DNA of 64,000 nt, taken from positions 69,876-133,875 of the forward strand of contig NMRB01000560.1 in the NCBI GenBank assembly GCA_002633025.1. Direction: 5' to 3'. Below the pieces are notes generated by a model. The model searched no databases. It was not told the DNA's origin and saw only the letters and a list, made by a program, of their open reading frames with translations. This document shows, in pieces, positions 12,630 to 23,644 of the stretch. Every line of letters begins with the position of its first letter. The first letter of the stretch is position 1. This DNA is from Notospermus geniculatus. Taxonomy: Eukaryota > Nemertea > Pilidiophora > Heteronemertea > Lineidae. The position numbers were made by a program, and so were the translations under genes.

Positions 12630-13816
12630 TTATTGATAGCCAAAGTTTAAGTTGGCAGGCTGTTGTACAATCGCTGGTAATCTTTGGCTGATGCTTTGGG
12701 TTGGGCAGGAAAGGAAATCGGGCGTGGCAGCGTATGGGTTGCTGTTCAAACCTGGCAGTGGATGCGGGCGGATTATTTCTTGTTTCACTTCACCGAAGTA
12801 GTTCGGTGTTGGGTAAGGTGTGCTGTAGCAATCCGCCAGGTACGGTTGGAATGCATGCTTCTGGAAGTTAAAACAATTGATAGTGCCCTGTGGTGCAATG
12901 TCATTGTGGAAGGAAGTGGGAAACTTTTGAACGTTTGTGAATTTAGGTTCCGAATTGATCATTGGTTTGAGTTCTGTTAGCGACACTGGAGACGAAGGGT
13001 GACTGTTGGGTGACCCCCTGTGATCCGATATCGGGCTCAGTTGTGGCGTTCTTTGGTCCAAGCAGTTATAACTAAGGTCTTCTGCTGTCTCTTCTTTGGT
13101 TACTGTGAAACTGTCGTCTGCTGTTTTATCGAGGCTCCCGTCTCGGAAGAATGCAGTGATCGACGGCAGGTTTAAGTCCAACACACTGGCATCACTCTGA
13201 GAAAGTAAACTACCATTGAATGATTTCTGAGCGTCTATTTTCTGTCCGTTTGTGTCCGTTAGTCCGTTCGTTGATATTTTTGCGTTGTAAAACTCGTGTG
13301 ACATACTGGAAGCCGTGTTGTCAGGCATTGAACTTGGCGGCATTGGCCCGTCGACGAAATCTCGCGGGCTGTTCGACAAATCTCGCGTTAAGTTTAAAGC
13401 CATGTGCAACATGTTTGTGTTTGGAGCAGACGACAGATTAGCAGACGTCACGGCAACTGGAAGACTGTCATTAAACATACAGTCCGTCGGGTTGGTTAAG
13501 GGGTAACCAAGTTGACTGTTCTGTACAAGTCCCTTGTTATCATTCACAAACATATCAGCCATGGTAGATACAGGAGGTTCGTAACCCGGCAGGAGAGTCT
13601 GCTCCGGCGAATGTCGCTCTTGTTTATATTCGAATTGCGTCGGGAGTCGTCGTTCCTCTTTTTGGGTTGGTGTGTGGAACTCTCCGTCGTATAACTGTTT
13701 CGGTCGAGTTGTCATCAGTTGTTGCATGGGTGAAAAGAGGGCGCCATTCTGTGGTGTTACTTGGTAACTCGAGCAGAGGCATTCGAATGGAGGGCACGAA
13801 CAGATGACGTCATTTC
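12630..13816 (-). CDS. gcm: gcm last exon, C-terminal region
   Basis: The largest open frame in the window (426 codons in all) runs upstream past a good acceptor, TCTCGTTACAG, whose exon begins at 13816. The exon therefore contributes about 394 residues and a TAA at 12630-12632. It begins in phase 1, matching the donor of the GCM-domain exon at 19616. The product is Ser/Pro/Asn-rich and low in structure, as in the transactivation regions of GCM proteins. Notable are a Cys cluster at its start ([10 protein letters not shown]), a PEST-like Ser/Pro run ([18 protein letters not shown]) and a SUMO-type VKQE about 50 residues from the end. Assignment to gcm rests on strand, order, phase and composition rather than on a conserved domain within this exon. 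Confidence 0.8.
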
Positions 13817-16800
13817 CTGTAACGAGAAAAGATATGAAGACCATATTAGAATTAATATCTGGCAGCACTTGAGAGATGGTGACACGCCTTTGAGAATCAA
13901 CAGTCATCAATTACCAACGGTATCCGCCATCTGCATTCTATGGATATCAAATAATAGTAACATACTATTGCCCTGAGATAAAGGAGCTGCGCTTGGATTT
14001 AATGACTTAAACGGACTTAATTACGCTGTAATTTGGCGGTGATTAGATGCAGCAGCCCGCATCTTCGCTGATATTTACTATATAAAGTGGGCGATGGTTG
14101 CCTAGTGTTGCACAATCAAAACGTCTCCATCTGAATTACTCTTGCATAAAACTGCTATCAGAATGCCGTCGGTGTAGTCAACAGAGAGTAGTTAGGACCA
14201 GTTACTACCAATTCCTAGTAACAAGTGTTGGCCTATGTCGTGAATGATTCAGCAACAATCCTGCACACATATGCTGTCCAAGGCAACGACTGAGAGCAAA
14301 ACACCCACATACCAAAAAAGGTTAGATCGTTCTACCGCCTGCTATGATACAAGAACTGTGCAGATCAACAGGCCGCATTTTCGTAGGATTTCTGTCTTCC
14401 AAAGACGGACAATTTTTGTTGGAGATGCCATACGTATATGAATGTGATACATGTATAACTGTTGTAGAATTAATCAAATTTGCTGTTCAGGCCAATCTGA
14501 TGTTCGCTCTGACTTGGCCAGCAAATTGAGCCTGCTGAACAAATATGCTGTTTGCTTTTCGCACGTGCCTTGAGAACGACCAGACGACCTGCGGGTTATT
14601 TGAAAAGTTTCAAAATTGTCCTCTACAAAGAATAGATTTTGATTTAGTTTCATCCATGATAGATATGGCAATAATTGGGCGCAATTGGTCGAATTATTTG
14701 CATATGATTGTCCGTCGATACGGATATTATAGGGGAGCAATTAACAGGATCGGTCATCTTACTCCAGCAGGTGCCAGTTACACGGCCGAGCCACGTTTTA
14801 TATCGGCTCCTTTATTTCCATCAACTCCAAACAATGACCGGACGAATTAGGTCCATGAATCGGTTTTGATACATAGACTTTTCACTTTTGATGCTGTTGA
14901 TTGAAAAAAATGAATGGCCTCGCAAGCAGCTCATCTAGATTGGCTTTTTTTATTTCAAAGGAGGGATTAGACGTAGGCGTGGCTTTGCTGACGAGCCAAA
15001 TTGGGGTTCCTCCCAGTTGGCGCTCCAGCACGAAACTCCTTTCACGATTCCATACATCGTGCGTCATCGAAGAAATTCACTAATCATTACACAATGTGCC
15101 AGTTAACCATTCGTGCAGTTGGTTTTCCGTGCGATTAACGCGTGAAAAATCACTAAAAAGGAACAAATTAGGGCTAATTTTAATAATCCGCGAACGCTAT
15201 TCCAAGCACACGCACCTGCCCTGTTGAAAAGTTGTTAAACTCGCGTTTAAACAATCGATAAAGTTGTGAGAAATGGTGTGAACGCGTGTCAGGGAAATCT
15301 TGGAACCAACAGGTCACAACTTGGTGGGTGAATAACGAAAGAAAGGACACATGGCATCAAGGGAACTGAGCTACAGGAGTTCTCCCGGGTTGCAGGGCGG
15401 CGAACCACACTGGTGCAGTCGAGACGAAAGTAGGCCCATGTCTGGTTACAAGGTCACCAACCGCATTGGTGCAGTCGAGACGGAAGTAGACCCATGTCAG
15501 GTTACAAGGCGGCCAACGACATTGGTGCAGTCGAGAGTAGGCTTCGGTTTATTGTCGGTTGGTGGACTCGATGGAGGGTACAGCCTCACCGTAGCAAATG
15601 CTTTTGTTTGCTAATGCTATACAGAATCGGATAGCTACAGAAACTAGAGCCATTCGCAGGACAACTATTGTTTGCTCTTCAGACGAAAAGGCATTCGACA
15701 TCCCAAATTGTCGTTTTGAATGTATTGTTAGAGATGACAAAATTCGCAGAAAATGAAGTGAACTTGATGTAATTGATATCAGTCACTGATTGAATGCACC
15801 GGTGATATTAGGAATATGATGACAACTTGACGAGCTATTAATGAAGTATCAAATTGATCTTTTTGACCTGGTAAGTCAATGATCCATCAGAGTTGAATCT
15901 AACACGGATTACTTATATTATCTCCATTAAGTGGTCTCGGTTTTTGACTTCTGTCAATAACGAAAGCCCCCATAATTTACGTTTATTAATACGGGTCATA
16001 TTATGCACCACAAGATAGTCATATAGCTCGGAGCCAGGGTTTTTCGAACCAGTAAGTTCTAATCATCAACCATATAAACCCATTAGTTAATGATGTATAG
16101 CATTTTTTAAAAAGAAGATTTTTGTTTCGCAGGTGTCTGTTAATGCTGACACAGATACCCGCACAATCTGCAGCCTACAGGTTTTTTGATATTTTCAGAT
16201 GACGACATCCTGACACAGTGGATGGTCGCCTTCTTTGTGGCACACGTGGGCATTGTCAACAAATCAGGGCGAGATGTCCTGGTTATGCTGGGTTGCCTCT
16301 CCCTCCATCCCGACCATACTGTCGGTTTTTTTGTCTTAATTGTCAAAATACAGCTCCTGGGGTGTTTCGAGCCGGGAGCTAGTGATTTGAAAGACGGCTC
16401 ATCGCGTCCCGCTATGCCTCGATTACCCCATCATATATGGAAGTAAAATCAAACGGGCCCACATTTCCCCGTGGACCGATGCCCGCGGTACGTCACTAGC
16501 GCATCGCTCTGTCGCGATTCCCAGCGAGGCGATGACTACCTTGTTAGGACCTGTTGATTGGGGCGATGGTGGTCGACGTCCACGCATCGGGTGAACAATT
16601 ACAAAAACCTCCATCATTGTCACCGTTACAATGCAGATTCTCTGTTTTTTACTTCACCTATACACCGTCCTGGAGTCGCGCGTGTCAGTGCATTCAAATA
16701 AATATCATCCAATATTATCTCATATTGTCTTCCAAAGATGATCAACTCTAAACGCTACCCTCATTACGACATCGTCTTCTCTTAACTGTTTTTTTNNNNN

Positions 16801-19800
16801 NNNNNNNNNNNNNNNNNNNNNNNNNNNNNNNNNNNNNNNNNNNNNNNNNNNNNNNNNNNNNNNNNNNNNNNNNNNNNNNNNNNNNNNNNNNNNNNNNNNN
16901 NNNNNNNNNNNNNNNNNNNNNNNNGTCATGTCATGTGACGTCATGTACGTCATGTCATGTGACGTCATGTACGTCATGTCATGTGACGTCATGTACGTCA
17001 TGTCATGTGACGTCATGTACGTCATGTCACATGACGTCACACCACGTCACGTCCCATCATGTCATATCGTATGGTTCCCTATCGATGTATCTCATCTCTA
17101 CTCTATCAATGTGTCTTGATCTCTATCATTGGACCATTTGTGTGGAAGAAGTAGCCTACCTCGGGAACCATACGACATTTACAATGTCATCTTGTTAACA
17201 ATGAAATGAGCTCAAATCGATCAGCGTGGATAATCTCATAATACCTTATAAATATTTAGGGGGAAATATGAGTATACAAAAGGTAATTTGTTCATGCAGT
17301 GCTATGAATTTGTTTTAGGCAGACACACTTGTCATTATCAATCCGCTGTTGACTCGTCAACAAATACTTTTGTACTGCCTGAGTGATTCCCTTGCGCAAC
17401 TCTCACGCCCCTTTCTCTAACACCTGAACAGCTGCACTGATTTATAAAAAGGGCCTAAACATATTCTATTGTGAATAACACCCCCTGAAATCACAGAGAC
17501 GTCTGTCTGTCTATCTGTCTGTCTGGAGTATTTGTGGAGAAGATGATCATAACGCCATGTCATTAAAACAGGTGAGAAATTATCCGCTGTCGTGAGAAAA
17601 AAGGGGGTCAGGTGCGGCTCGTCGACCCTTCTAATGGCAGCAGAGCCACGGGCCCAAAGACAAGTTGTTCATTAAATGGTTACAAAAAACATACGGCGGA
17701 GTCGAAACGGCGGGTGGCTGCCCCCATAATCTTTTTAATGTCGTGTGTAGGACTCCGCTAGCAATCTTTCACAAACGTTTCAATGTTGTATGATGCTGCA
17801 TGTGACCCTTTGGGCAATACGGCTTTTTCCTATGAGACCTGTGCCCTTGTGTTGGCCGCACAGGGAACGCGCCAACAGACATGAGCGGCCCATACCAGAT
17901 GAGACCATCATCAAGCCGCTATTGTATGCCAGCAAACACCAGAGGCCAGATAACTTGCTTGGAGGTGCAACCAAACCTCTTGTTGCAAATGCGTGTTTTG
18001 TCGACAAGGAACGCTGATACATGACGCTTACAATCCGCCCGCACTCCTATCTTTTCGGATCACCCACAGAGTTTGGCCATCAAACCGGCTGCCCCTCTCA
18101 AATATCATCTTCCATCATTATGTGACGTTTTTGACAATTTTGCGATCATTACACGTTTAGATAGCGCAAAAAAATTTCCAGTGGACCCTCAGGCATTTGT
18201 TGTACCGTAGTCTGCTGACGATGGGCCNTGAAGTAACGGAAAGACAAATTGTTTTGTAACATTTGTCACGTCAGCTACAGACGACACCTCGTAGAAACTT
18301 CAGAAAGGGAACTGTGGGGCCAATCAGGCGCATTCAATCCGATTCTCGGTGTATTGTCGCTAATAAACCGACATTATTTGAACCCTTTCCGCCAGTTTTA
18401 TCGGCTAAAGATGGCAAGCCCCACGGTGAAATACTTTGCAATGGTTTTATCTTTATGATATGAACATGATATCGCATTACTGTGAAACGCTCCGGTCCCG
18501 TCATCAAACGGACAAACCTTGACATATGACAATGATGACAAAGCTTGCACGTGCGGTGATAGGATTATGTATTTTAGATTCACTTCAGATGCCGTAGGGA
18601 TTGAAAGATGAACCCTCATCCAACAATACCCTATGGTCAGATCAACGGATCATGACTCAAGTGACTTTATCATTGGAGTATTAGTACTATCTTATTTAGG
18701 AGGTAAAAGGTTCACATTTTGCGGGATTCTCAACGAGTTTGGCGACATCTCTGCATAGCGACAACGAGGGTGCAACGGCGTTGGTTAAACAAGGTATTGA
18801 CGCTCCCTTATATCACAAGGGACTCACTCCAACATGTTTATTTTATTAAATGCAGTTTGATGTTTGAAGGCGAATTGATTGACATTTGAAAGATGCCGTG
18901 AGATTGTCCATTCATTTCCAACGGATTAACCACAAATTAAACAGACTTGCAGGGCGAAAAGCAAACATGAAACTAATTGGTTTTTATTCATACCCCTCCT
19001 CTGATAATAACGGTAGTTGTTTCAGAAATATGCTGGTTTAAGGTCAGGTGGACTGTCCGACTGTAGGACAATCGGTCACAGACACGCTCAGGGTTGCTTA
19101 ATGAAAGAAACCAGCAATTAACTGCTGGATTGCTGAGGCAGCACACAGATCCAACCGACTACGACGCCCCACCCAATCTGCTAAACCCACCTTTGTCACT
19201 TATTGAAAAGTCCAAGGACGAAATTATATTATTTGGTAACATTGCTCAATCGGATGCATATTGCTCTGAAGAATAGGTTTTTCGGATGCGGCCGTTGCTA
19301 TAGACTCCGGGGTAGCCCTGAATGCCGGCAATGGGGTCGGGATGGAAAGGAAATCGCCTGAGGGGGGATGACCCCAGTCACGGGCGGATCACCAAATGAT
19401 GAGTTTGCTCCAAGCTTTTGATAAGCTTCCCGTCGTTCCAGTCGGAGAGCAAATCATTGAAAACTTTTTGAAAACTAGTTTGCTGCGGTTAAAGGAATTA
19501 GGAGTTGAGGGTCTCAAATGAACCCTGGTTCTTGTGATATGTACGGTGGGAATCTAAACTAACAGCAAAATCCACAGGGTTTATTTACGAAAAGGGGTGA
19601 AAATCGATGACCTACCAATTTGTTTTTTCCTTGCCTTGTCACAGATTGCTGGTCTCAGGTGAACCCTGTCACCCTTTTCGCTGGTGCAGCCCAAACTGCA
19701 GACAAGGACGCCCAAGCATGATTTCTTCAAGATATTGACGTTGTGGTTGTTGGTGTTGCGCATGGCCCAACCGCTGCAGTGTCGTCGGGCATCTTCGCTG

Positions 19801-22800
19801 GTCTCCGTGTAGACGTAGCGGCAGTGGCCGTTGGGCCACTCGGTGTATTCATCAAGTTCCGAATACTGTCGGGAAATAGAATAAACAAAAATGTAAACAT
19901 CACGGTCAATTAGGGAAGGAAAGAATGGATGTCGTAAGCTGAAAATGGGAAAACGAAAAAAATGTAAAAATCATCGTGGTCAGAAGTGGATGTCGTGTAA
20001 GCTGAAAATGGGATGGTTCTTCTGGAAGTTTTCGTGGTGATCTCATTTCGCAGTCACCCTCTTGAGAATTCATGAACACGTGTGGGTCATTGAAATTAAG
20101 CACCATTCTCGACCAAAATCGTATTTAATGCCAGTATTTGATGGTAAGGGAAGGGCCATGACTCTAGACCAACCTGCCACAGCCTAAAGGCTGATCTTCT
20201 TCTAAGTTAGAGACGCCTGAAGCTTTGCATTCGGAATAAATGATTCGAATTCATCTCGTTTGCGTCGTCAGAAACGATGGTCTTTGAGGCAATGGAAGAA
20301 ATTCACCTGGTCTTTGGTTCATATCAGTCTAAGCTGGCAGAATTTACAAGTACAATGATGCACATATTAATGAATGAAATGTATTCGTGCAGCTGGTCTT
20401 GGGCATTCTTTAGCGAGCAGACGATGTCGGCTGTTGATACTGTGCCTGCGGTCTCGCCGCCAGCCATCGACATGATTAAGGGACTATTTAGCATTAAGAC
20501 TGAGGGGATTTCCCTCATAAGGGTCAAATACTTGTCACGGGTCCAAAGTCCCCAGAAAATGACATGGTGATTCTGAAACCAGACGCCGTATTTGTTCGGC
20601 TTCGGGCATCCGATTTCAAATGGTGGTTTCGTTTTGAGCTTCGCTTTCAATGTCTTGGTCAAGAGAAGTGGTTGATGTTTGAATGGCAGCTGAATGTTAT
20701 TGTAAGAAAGACGTGTGCCAGCACTTCAATGAGGTGGGATCTCTGCGTTAGGACGCTGGCCAAAACCGTAAAGAAAGAAGGAACCAGTTGTAAACGGTCT
20801 CGGGGAATGATGACACTGTGAACTGTCTTCCAATATGTGGATTTCAATTGTCATCGTATGCTTTGAATGACCTGTCCAAAAACAGCAACGGAATGTCATG
20901 TCATTCCATGCCACGTTTTCAAGCGTTACCTCCCGACCTAACCGCAAGACCCCTGCTGCTCAAGCCGTCATTAACAGTTCATCCTCTCTCGAATTTTAAC
21001 ACCCTGAAATCCTTGAACCCAGTTCAGAAGCTTAACCCAGATGGGAGCTGTGGTTCTTTTATCATAAACCCATAGTGTGGCTTTCTATCCTTTAAAAAAT
21101 CACAATTGACATTGACTGGGCGTGAATAGGATGGCCCACCGTGATTTCCAAGGATCATGAATGACAGTGACAAGAGCTGCTCACTCCCAAGGACATGTTT
21201 TTAGATGCTGGTTTATTTTGTTGTTGGTGATGTTATCGGCCATGTGGCAGTCCATGCCACACTCGAGTGGCAGTCCATGCCACACTCGAGTGGCAGTCCA
21301 TGCCATGCTCGAGTGGCAGTCCATGCCACACTCGAGTGGCAGTCCACGCCATGCTCGAGTGGCAGTCCATGCCATGCTTCTATGGCAGTCCATATCATGC
21401 TTGAATGGCAGACCACGCCACGATGTCATGGTTTTGACTTACATACTGTTGTTATACCTCTGTCTACTCTATTATTGGCCAGACGCTGGCTAAAGGCCTG
21501 TCCACACCATCAACATTTCCAAAACATTTAGTTGCAACAAATCTGCATCACCCTTGTTTTGAAATTGTTGCGACAGTGTGGAGAACCTTGCAACAATTCA
21601 AAACACACTTTGAACATGCATGTTTGAAGACGAATTCACATGGCATTTCTTTTAAAACATTTCTAAAACATTTTCAAAACATGTTTTGAACTGTGGCAAG
21701 TCCTGTCCACACTGTGCAACAATCCCAAAACAAAGGTGTGGCAGAATTATTGCAATTGAATGTTTGTAGAAATGTTTTGAAAATGTTGATGGTGTAGACA
21801 GGCCTTTAGATGGATTTGGTACAATTTATGCAAAAACTGATCAACCGAGCAGAATTCTTTCTACGGATATACGAAAATTGCTGACTTTAGTCCTCTCCAG
21901 AAAGAGTCGCACGATTTGTGAGAGCATGTTTTGAGTAGGAAGCTTGCATTCGATGTTAAAGTATCAAATGAAATGAAAACAAGAAAGCTTCCGTCTCTCC
22001 TCATCAAATTACGTGTTCTGATACAATTTAAATCTACTTGCATCCAAAAAGGGTCGAACCCTTGTAGAGGAGGAGTTTATAAAAATAAAGGGCTACAGTT
22101 CGCCTGTCAGGGTCCAACACCCTGACAATGCGAGAGTGCCCTGTGCTGTGCACCCTAGTTACAGCAGACTCAGTTTCAGACTTGTCCATCAAAATCGATA
22201 TTGGGTTTCAATTCGGAGGCTGAGAAAACATTACCTGTTGTTCTAATGCATGAATGAAGGAAAAGACGGACAATTTCAGAAGAATAAAACAAATTAGGGG
22301 TCACAAAGTTGGTGGGCGTCGGGGGTTTCTAAACTTTGTGTAAGATTGGGTAACCCTCTGTCCTGGGTGACATCTTGGTTACGCTTTTTAGCCTCCTTGA
22401 AGGATAATCCTACGTAATCTGGGCATGATCTTGATTTTTTGGTTCATTTGTGGTACTCAAAATGTCTCTTTAGTGAAGGGATGTTTTGCGGTCAGACTGG
22501 AGCCAGAGAGGCACAATCTTGCTCGCCTGATTTGTCACAGATACATGTATGTGACAATTTTCTGCATCAGTAGTTTTTCATCATGATCATTGACAGAATT
22601 TTGAAGACGTTACAATAGACGTTGGCGTCACAACCGACAGAATGGAATGAGATGCACACACGGAAATCCATCCGTGAGATCATCATACGAGCCATGCCTG
22701 TGAGCAAACGGATGTGTGCTACCCTATCTCTGAGCGCTTTATGTCGGCGAAACGACTGTCACAGAACAACCTTATACATGTACAGACATGAAGTTGTATG

Positions 22801-23091
22801 TCTGCTGCCAAATTTTGGAACGCATGTCAGAGATGATTTCACAGAATGATGTTTGTGCTTCCAACTTCATGGACCTACAAATCCTACGGAAATGGGTGAA
22901 TAATATCCTAGGCCAACTAAGTATGGTTTGATTGTAAATGGACTTACCGTTGGCAGCACGTTGTCATTGATGTCCCACTGATGTCTAGATTCTGGATCCC
23001 TCTGATCGTCTCGGTGTGTACCAACGATCTGGTAGGATGTATCTTCTGAGAGAGTCATTTCAGCTGAATGACGCTTTCGAGTTCGCTTTCT
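12630..23091 (-). CDS. gcm: Glial cells missing (GCM-family) transcription factor gene, partial model
   Basis: Three exons belong to one gene in order on the - strand: 22948-23091 (N-terminus), 19616-19865 (first half of the GCM domain) and 12630-13816 (C-terminal region with stop). Joining phases agree: the first exon ends in phase 0 and the second starts in phase 0; the second ends in phase 1 and the last starts in phase 1. GCM proteins are zinc-containing nuclear DNA-binding regulators (glia and haemocytes in flies, pigment cells in sea urchins, placenta and parathyroid in vertebrates). The exon for the zinc-coordinating second half of the domain (the CRGHxGYPVT and HDHPRPE motifs of known GCMs) was not found. 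It should be a phase 1-1 exon in 13817-19615, where a 129-base N gap lies. So the model is incomplete, probably through assembly rather than gene loss. Confidence 0.9.
15399..15540. repeat. 56-bp tandem repeat, ~2.5 copies
   Basis: Units start at TGGTGCAGTCGAGA (15411, 15467, 15523), an exact 56-bp period. Each contains CCCATGTC(T/A)GGTTACAAGG followed by a CCAAC-type word. It lies within the gcm intron. Confidence 0.85.
16796..16924. other. Assembly gap (129 Ns)
   Basis: A run of 129 N bases in the gcm intron, bordered on the left by a T-run and on the right by a 24-bp tandem repeat. The true length of missing DNA may differ from the N count. It is the most likely place for the unseen second-half GCM-domain exon, or for more repeat copies. 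Confidence 0.99.
16925..17052. repeat. 24-bp tandem repeat array carrying CRE palindromes
   Basis: The unit GTCATGTCATGTGACGTCAT plus GTAC repeats about 4.5 times from the gap edge onward, then decays into ATGACGTCACACCACGTCACG. Each unit contains a perfect TGACGTCA, so at least five CRE/ATF octamers occur in 120 bp. The array is truncated by the gap and may be much longer. Confidence 0.9.
19616..19865 (-). CDS. gcm: gcm exon encoding the first half of the GCM domain
   Basis: This 250-nt exon (acceptor TTTCCCGACAG, donor ATTG|GTAGGT) encodes 83 residues plus one base. It carries the hallmark GCM-domain motif [11 protein letters not shown], then [12 protein letters not shown] and [14 protein letters not shown], nearly identical to GCM proteins from flies to vertebrates. 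Upstream in the exon are the family's TEWPNG and an aromatic VY strand. These segments form the large beta-sheet subdomain that contacts DNA, and Cys residues of the CLGVLVC and AICDK segments include structural or zinc-related positions in the family. The missing next exon would carry the CPNC and CRGH motifs. Identification is certain; exon borders are well supported by phase. Confidence 0.95.
21243..21423. repeat. 23-bp minisatellite, about 8 copies
   Basis: The unit GTGGCAGTCCATGCCACACT plus CGA repeats head to tail. It combines a TGGCA...TGCCA inverted repeat with a CTCGAG palindrome at each junction. Later copies diverge (CATGCTCGA, CATGCTTCTA, CATGCTTGAA). All long open frames overlapping it are repeat artefacts. 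Confidence 0.9.
21491..21809. mobile_element. MITE with ~45-bp terminal inverted repeats
   Basis: The left end TAAAGGCCTGTCCACACCAT continues CAACATTT...AAAACATTT. The right end is its reverse complement, finishing GACAGGCCTTTA at 21808. The interior is AT-rich with several AAAACATTT/AAATGTTTT words and an internal GTCCTGTCCACACTGTGCAA. There is no coding. TA-type borders suggest a Harbinger- or mariner-like non-autonomous element; the superfamily is not certain. Confidence 0.75.
22948..23091 (-). CDS. gcm: gcm exon encoding the N-terminus
   Basis: On the - strand the acceptor TTGTATTTCCAG ends at 23092 and the donor ACG|GTAAGT lies at 22948/22947, an almost ideal consensus. The exon is exactly 48 codons in phase 0 and contains [11 protein letters not shown], which matches the conserved SWDINDxxLP segment at the N-terminal edge of the GCM domain. 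The likely start is the ATG at 23056-23058 ([10 protein letters not shown]), 37 codons before the exon end. This suits known GCM proteins, which have a short acidic leader before this motif. The 11 upstream codons (basic, RKRTRKRH) are also open, so a start in an earlier exon cannot be excluded. Confidence 0.85.
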
Positions 23092-23455
23092 CTGGAAATA
23101 CAAATAAAACAAAATGTGAGTTCAAAATGTTCAACGGTTGAATTCCAAATTGTCCAGCAGTCGAACGTCTGGTGTTTCGGGGCCAAAAACCGACACGGTT
23201 GCCGAGAGATTCGGAGGGGAAAGGGCTAGAAATGAATGGCGAAAGTTTGAATTGTAGGTACTTTTGGGGTTACAGAATCCCAGATGCCGTGAACCAGTTC
23301 CCGGTTCCAGTCAGACTAGTTCTCTGCACTTGTTCGCAGATTCGCGAACATTTGTTTGGGCATCCATCGCCACATCTGATGGGACAGTGAGCTTGCTGGA
23401 TAGACTGGAATGTGAAAAAGATTTAAAATGTATAAGGAAAGACGGAGACCTTACG

Positions 23456-23644
23456 AAGACCTGATGGGCCTCCAATGCCCATCAGCAGTGGTACTGGCGA
23501 TTTAACCCTTTCCCGTGTTCCGTACGCGATCGGGATCAGCACCGGTGAAGGATAATAATCCTGTCGAACCTCCCGTTGAGGGGGGCCAGGGGAAGACATC
23601 GTGTCCCCTGGGACTGGTATTTCTACACCATCAGACTCATTCAT
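23456..23644 (-). other. Possible upstream gcm exon (weak)
   Basis: An open - strand frame starting MNESDGVEIPVPGDT lies about 370 bp upstream of the N-terminal gcm exon. It could splice in phase 0 at CGTAAG|GTCTCC, but a better donor four bases earlier (CTTC|GTAAGG) would put the ATG out of frame with the next exon. It may therefore be a 5' UTR exon with an upstream open frame, or not an exon at all. Confidence 0.25.

Larger units (their letters stand above)
13817..19615 (-). other. gcm intron (missing GCM exon expected here)
   Basis: The stretch between the GCM-domain exon and the last exon. I read both strands for the motifs CPNC, CRGHxGYPVT, FWR, FFQxKG and HDHP and found none. It contains a 56-bp tandem repeat (15399-15540), the N gap (16796-16924), a CRE-bearing tandem repeat (16925-17052), a short (CTGT)n run near 17505-17524 and a single N at 18228. 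Two CSL/Su(H)-type octamers (15265-15272, 17591-17598) and a GCM-type octamer (15989-15996) are present at roughly chance frequency. Confidence 0.7.
19866..22947 (-). other. gcm intron between N-terminal and GCM-domain exons
   Basis: A 3.1-kb intron in phase 0. No coding exon was recognised inside it. It holds a 23-bp minisatellite (21243-21423) and a MITE (21491-21809). Confidence 0.7.

Noticed and set aside
14882-15067. A - strand frame ending [12 protein letters not shown], resembling the FIFFQ strand of GCM
   Set aside because: Only four residues match, and the HDHP motif and cysteines are absent. Not accepted as the missing exon.
15430-15470. A + strand SGYKVTN string resembling GCM GYPVTN
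   Set aside because: Wrong strand for gcm and explained by the 56-bp tandem repeat.
16928-17198. Frames with repeated MSCDVMYV or TSCTSCHV words
   Set aside because: Translations of the 24-bp CRE repeat array beside the assembly gap.
19290-19350. A - strand frame reading [17 protein letters not shown], vaguely like the GCM CRGHCGYPVTHFWR motif, 270 bp downstream of the GCM-domain exon
   Set aside because: It lacks the cysteine and histidine ligands, the Trp-Arg pair and proper splice borders, and another frame reading CRHSGLP stops at once. Taken as chance.
21161-21531. Several 67-110-codon frames with HATLEWQS-like repeats
   Set aside because: Translations of the 23-bp minisatellite; 23 is not a multiple of three, so all frames cycle through the same words.
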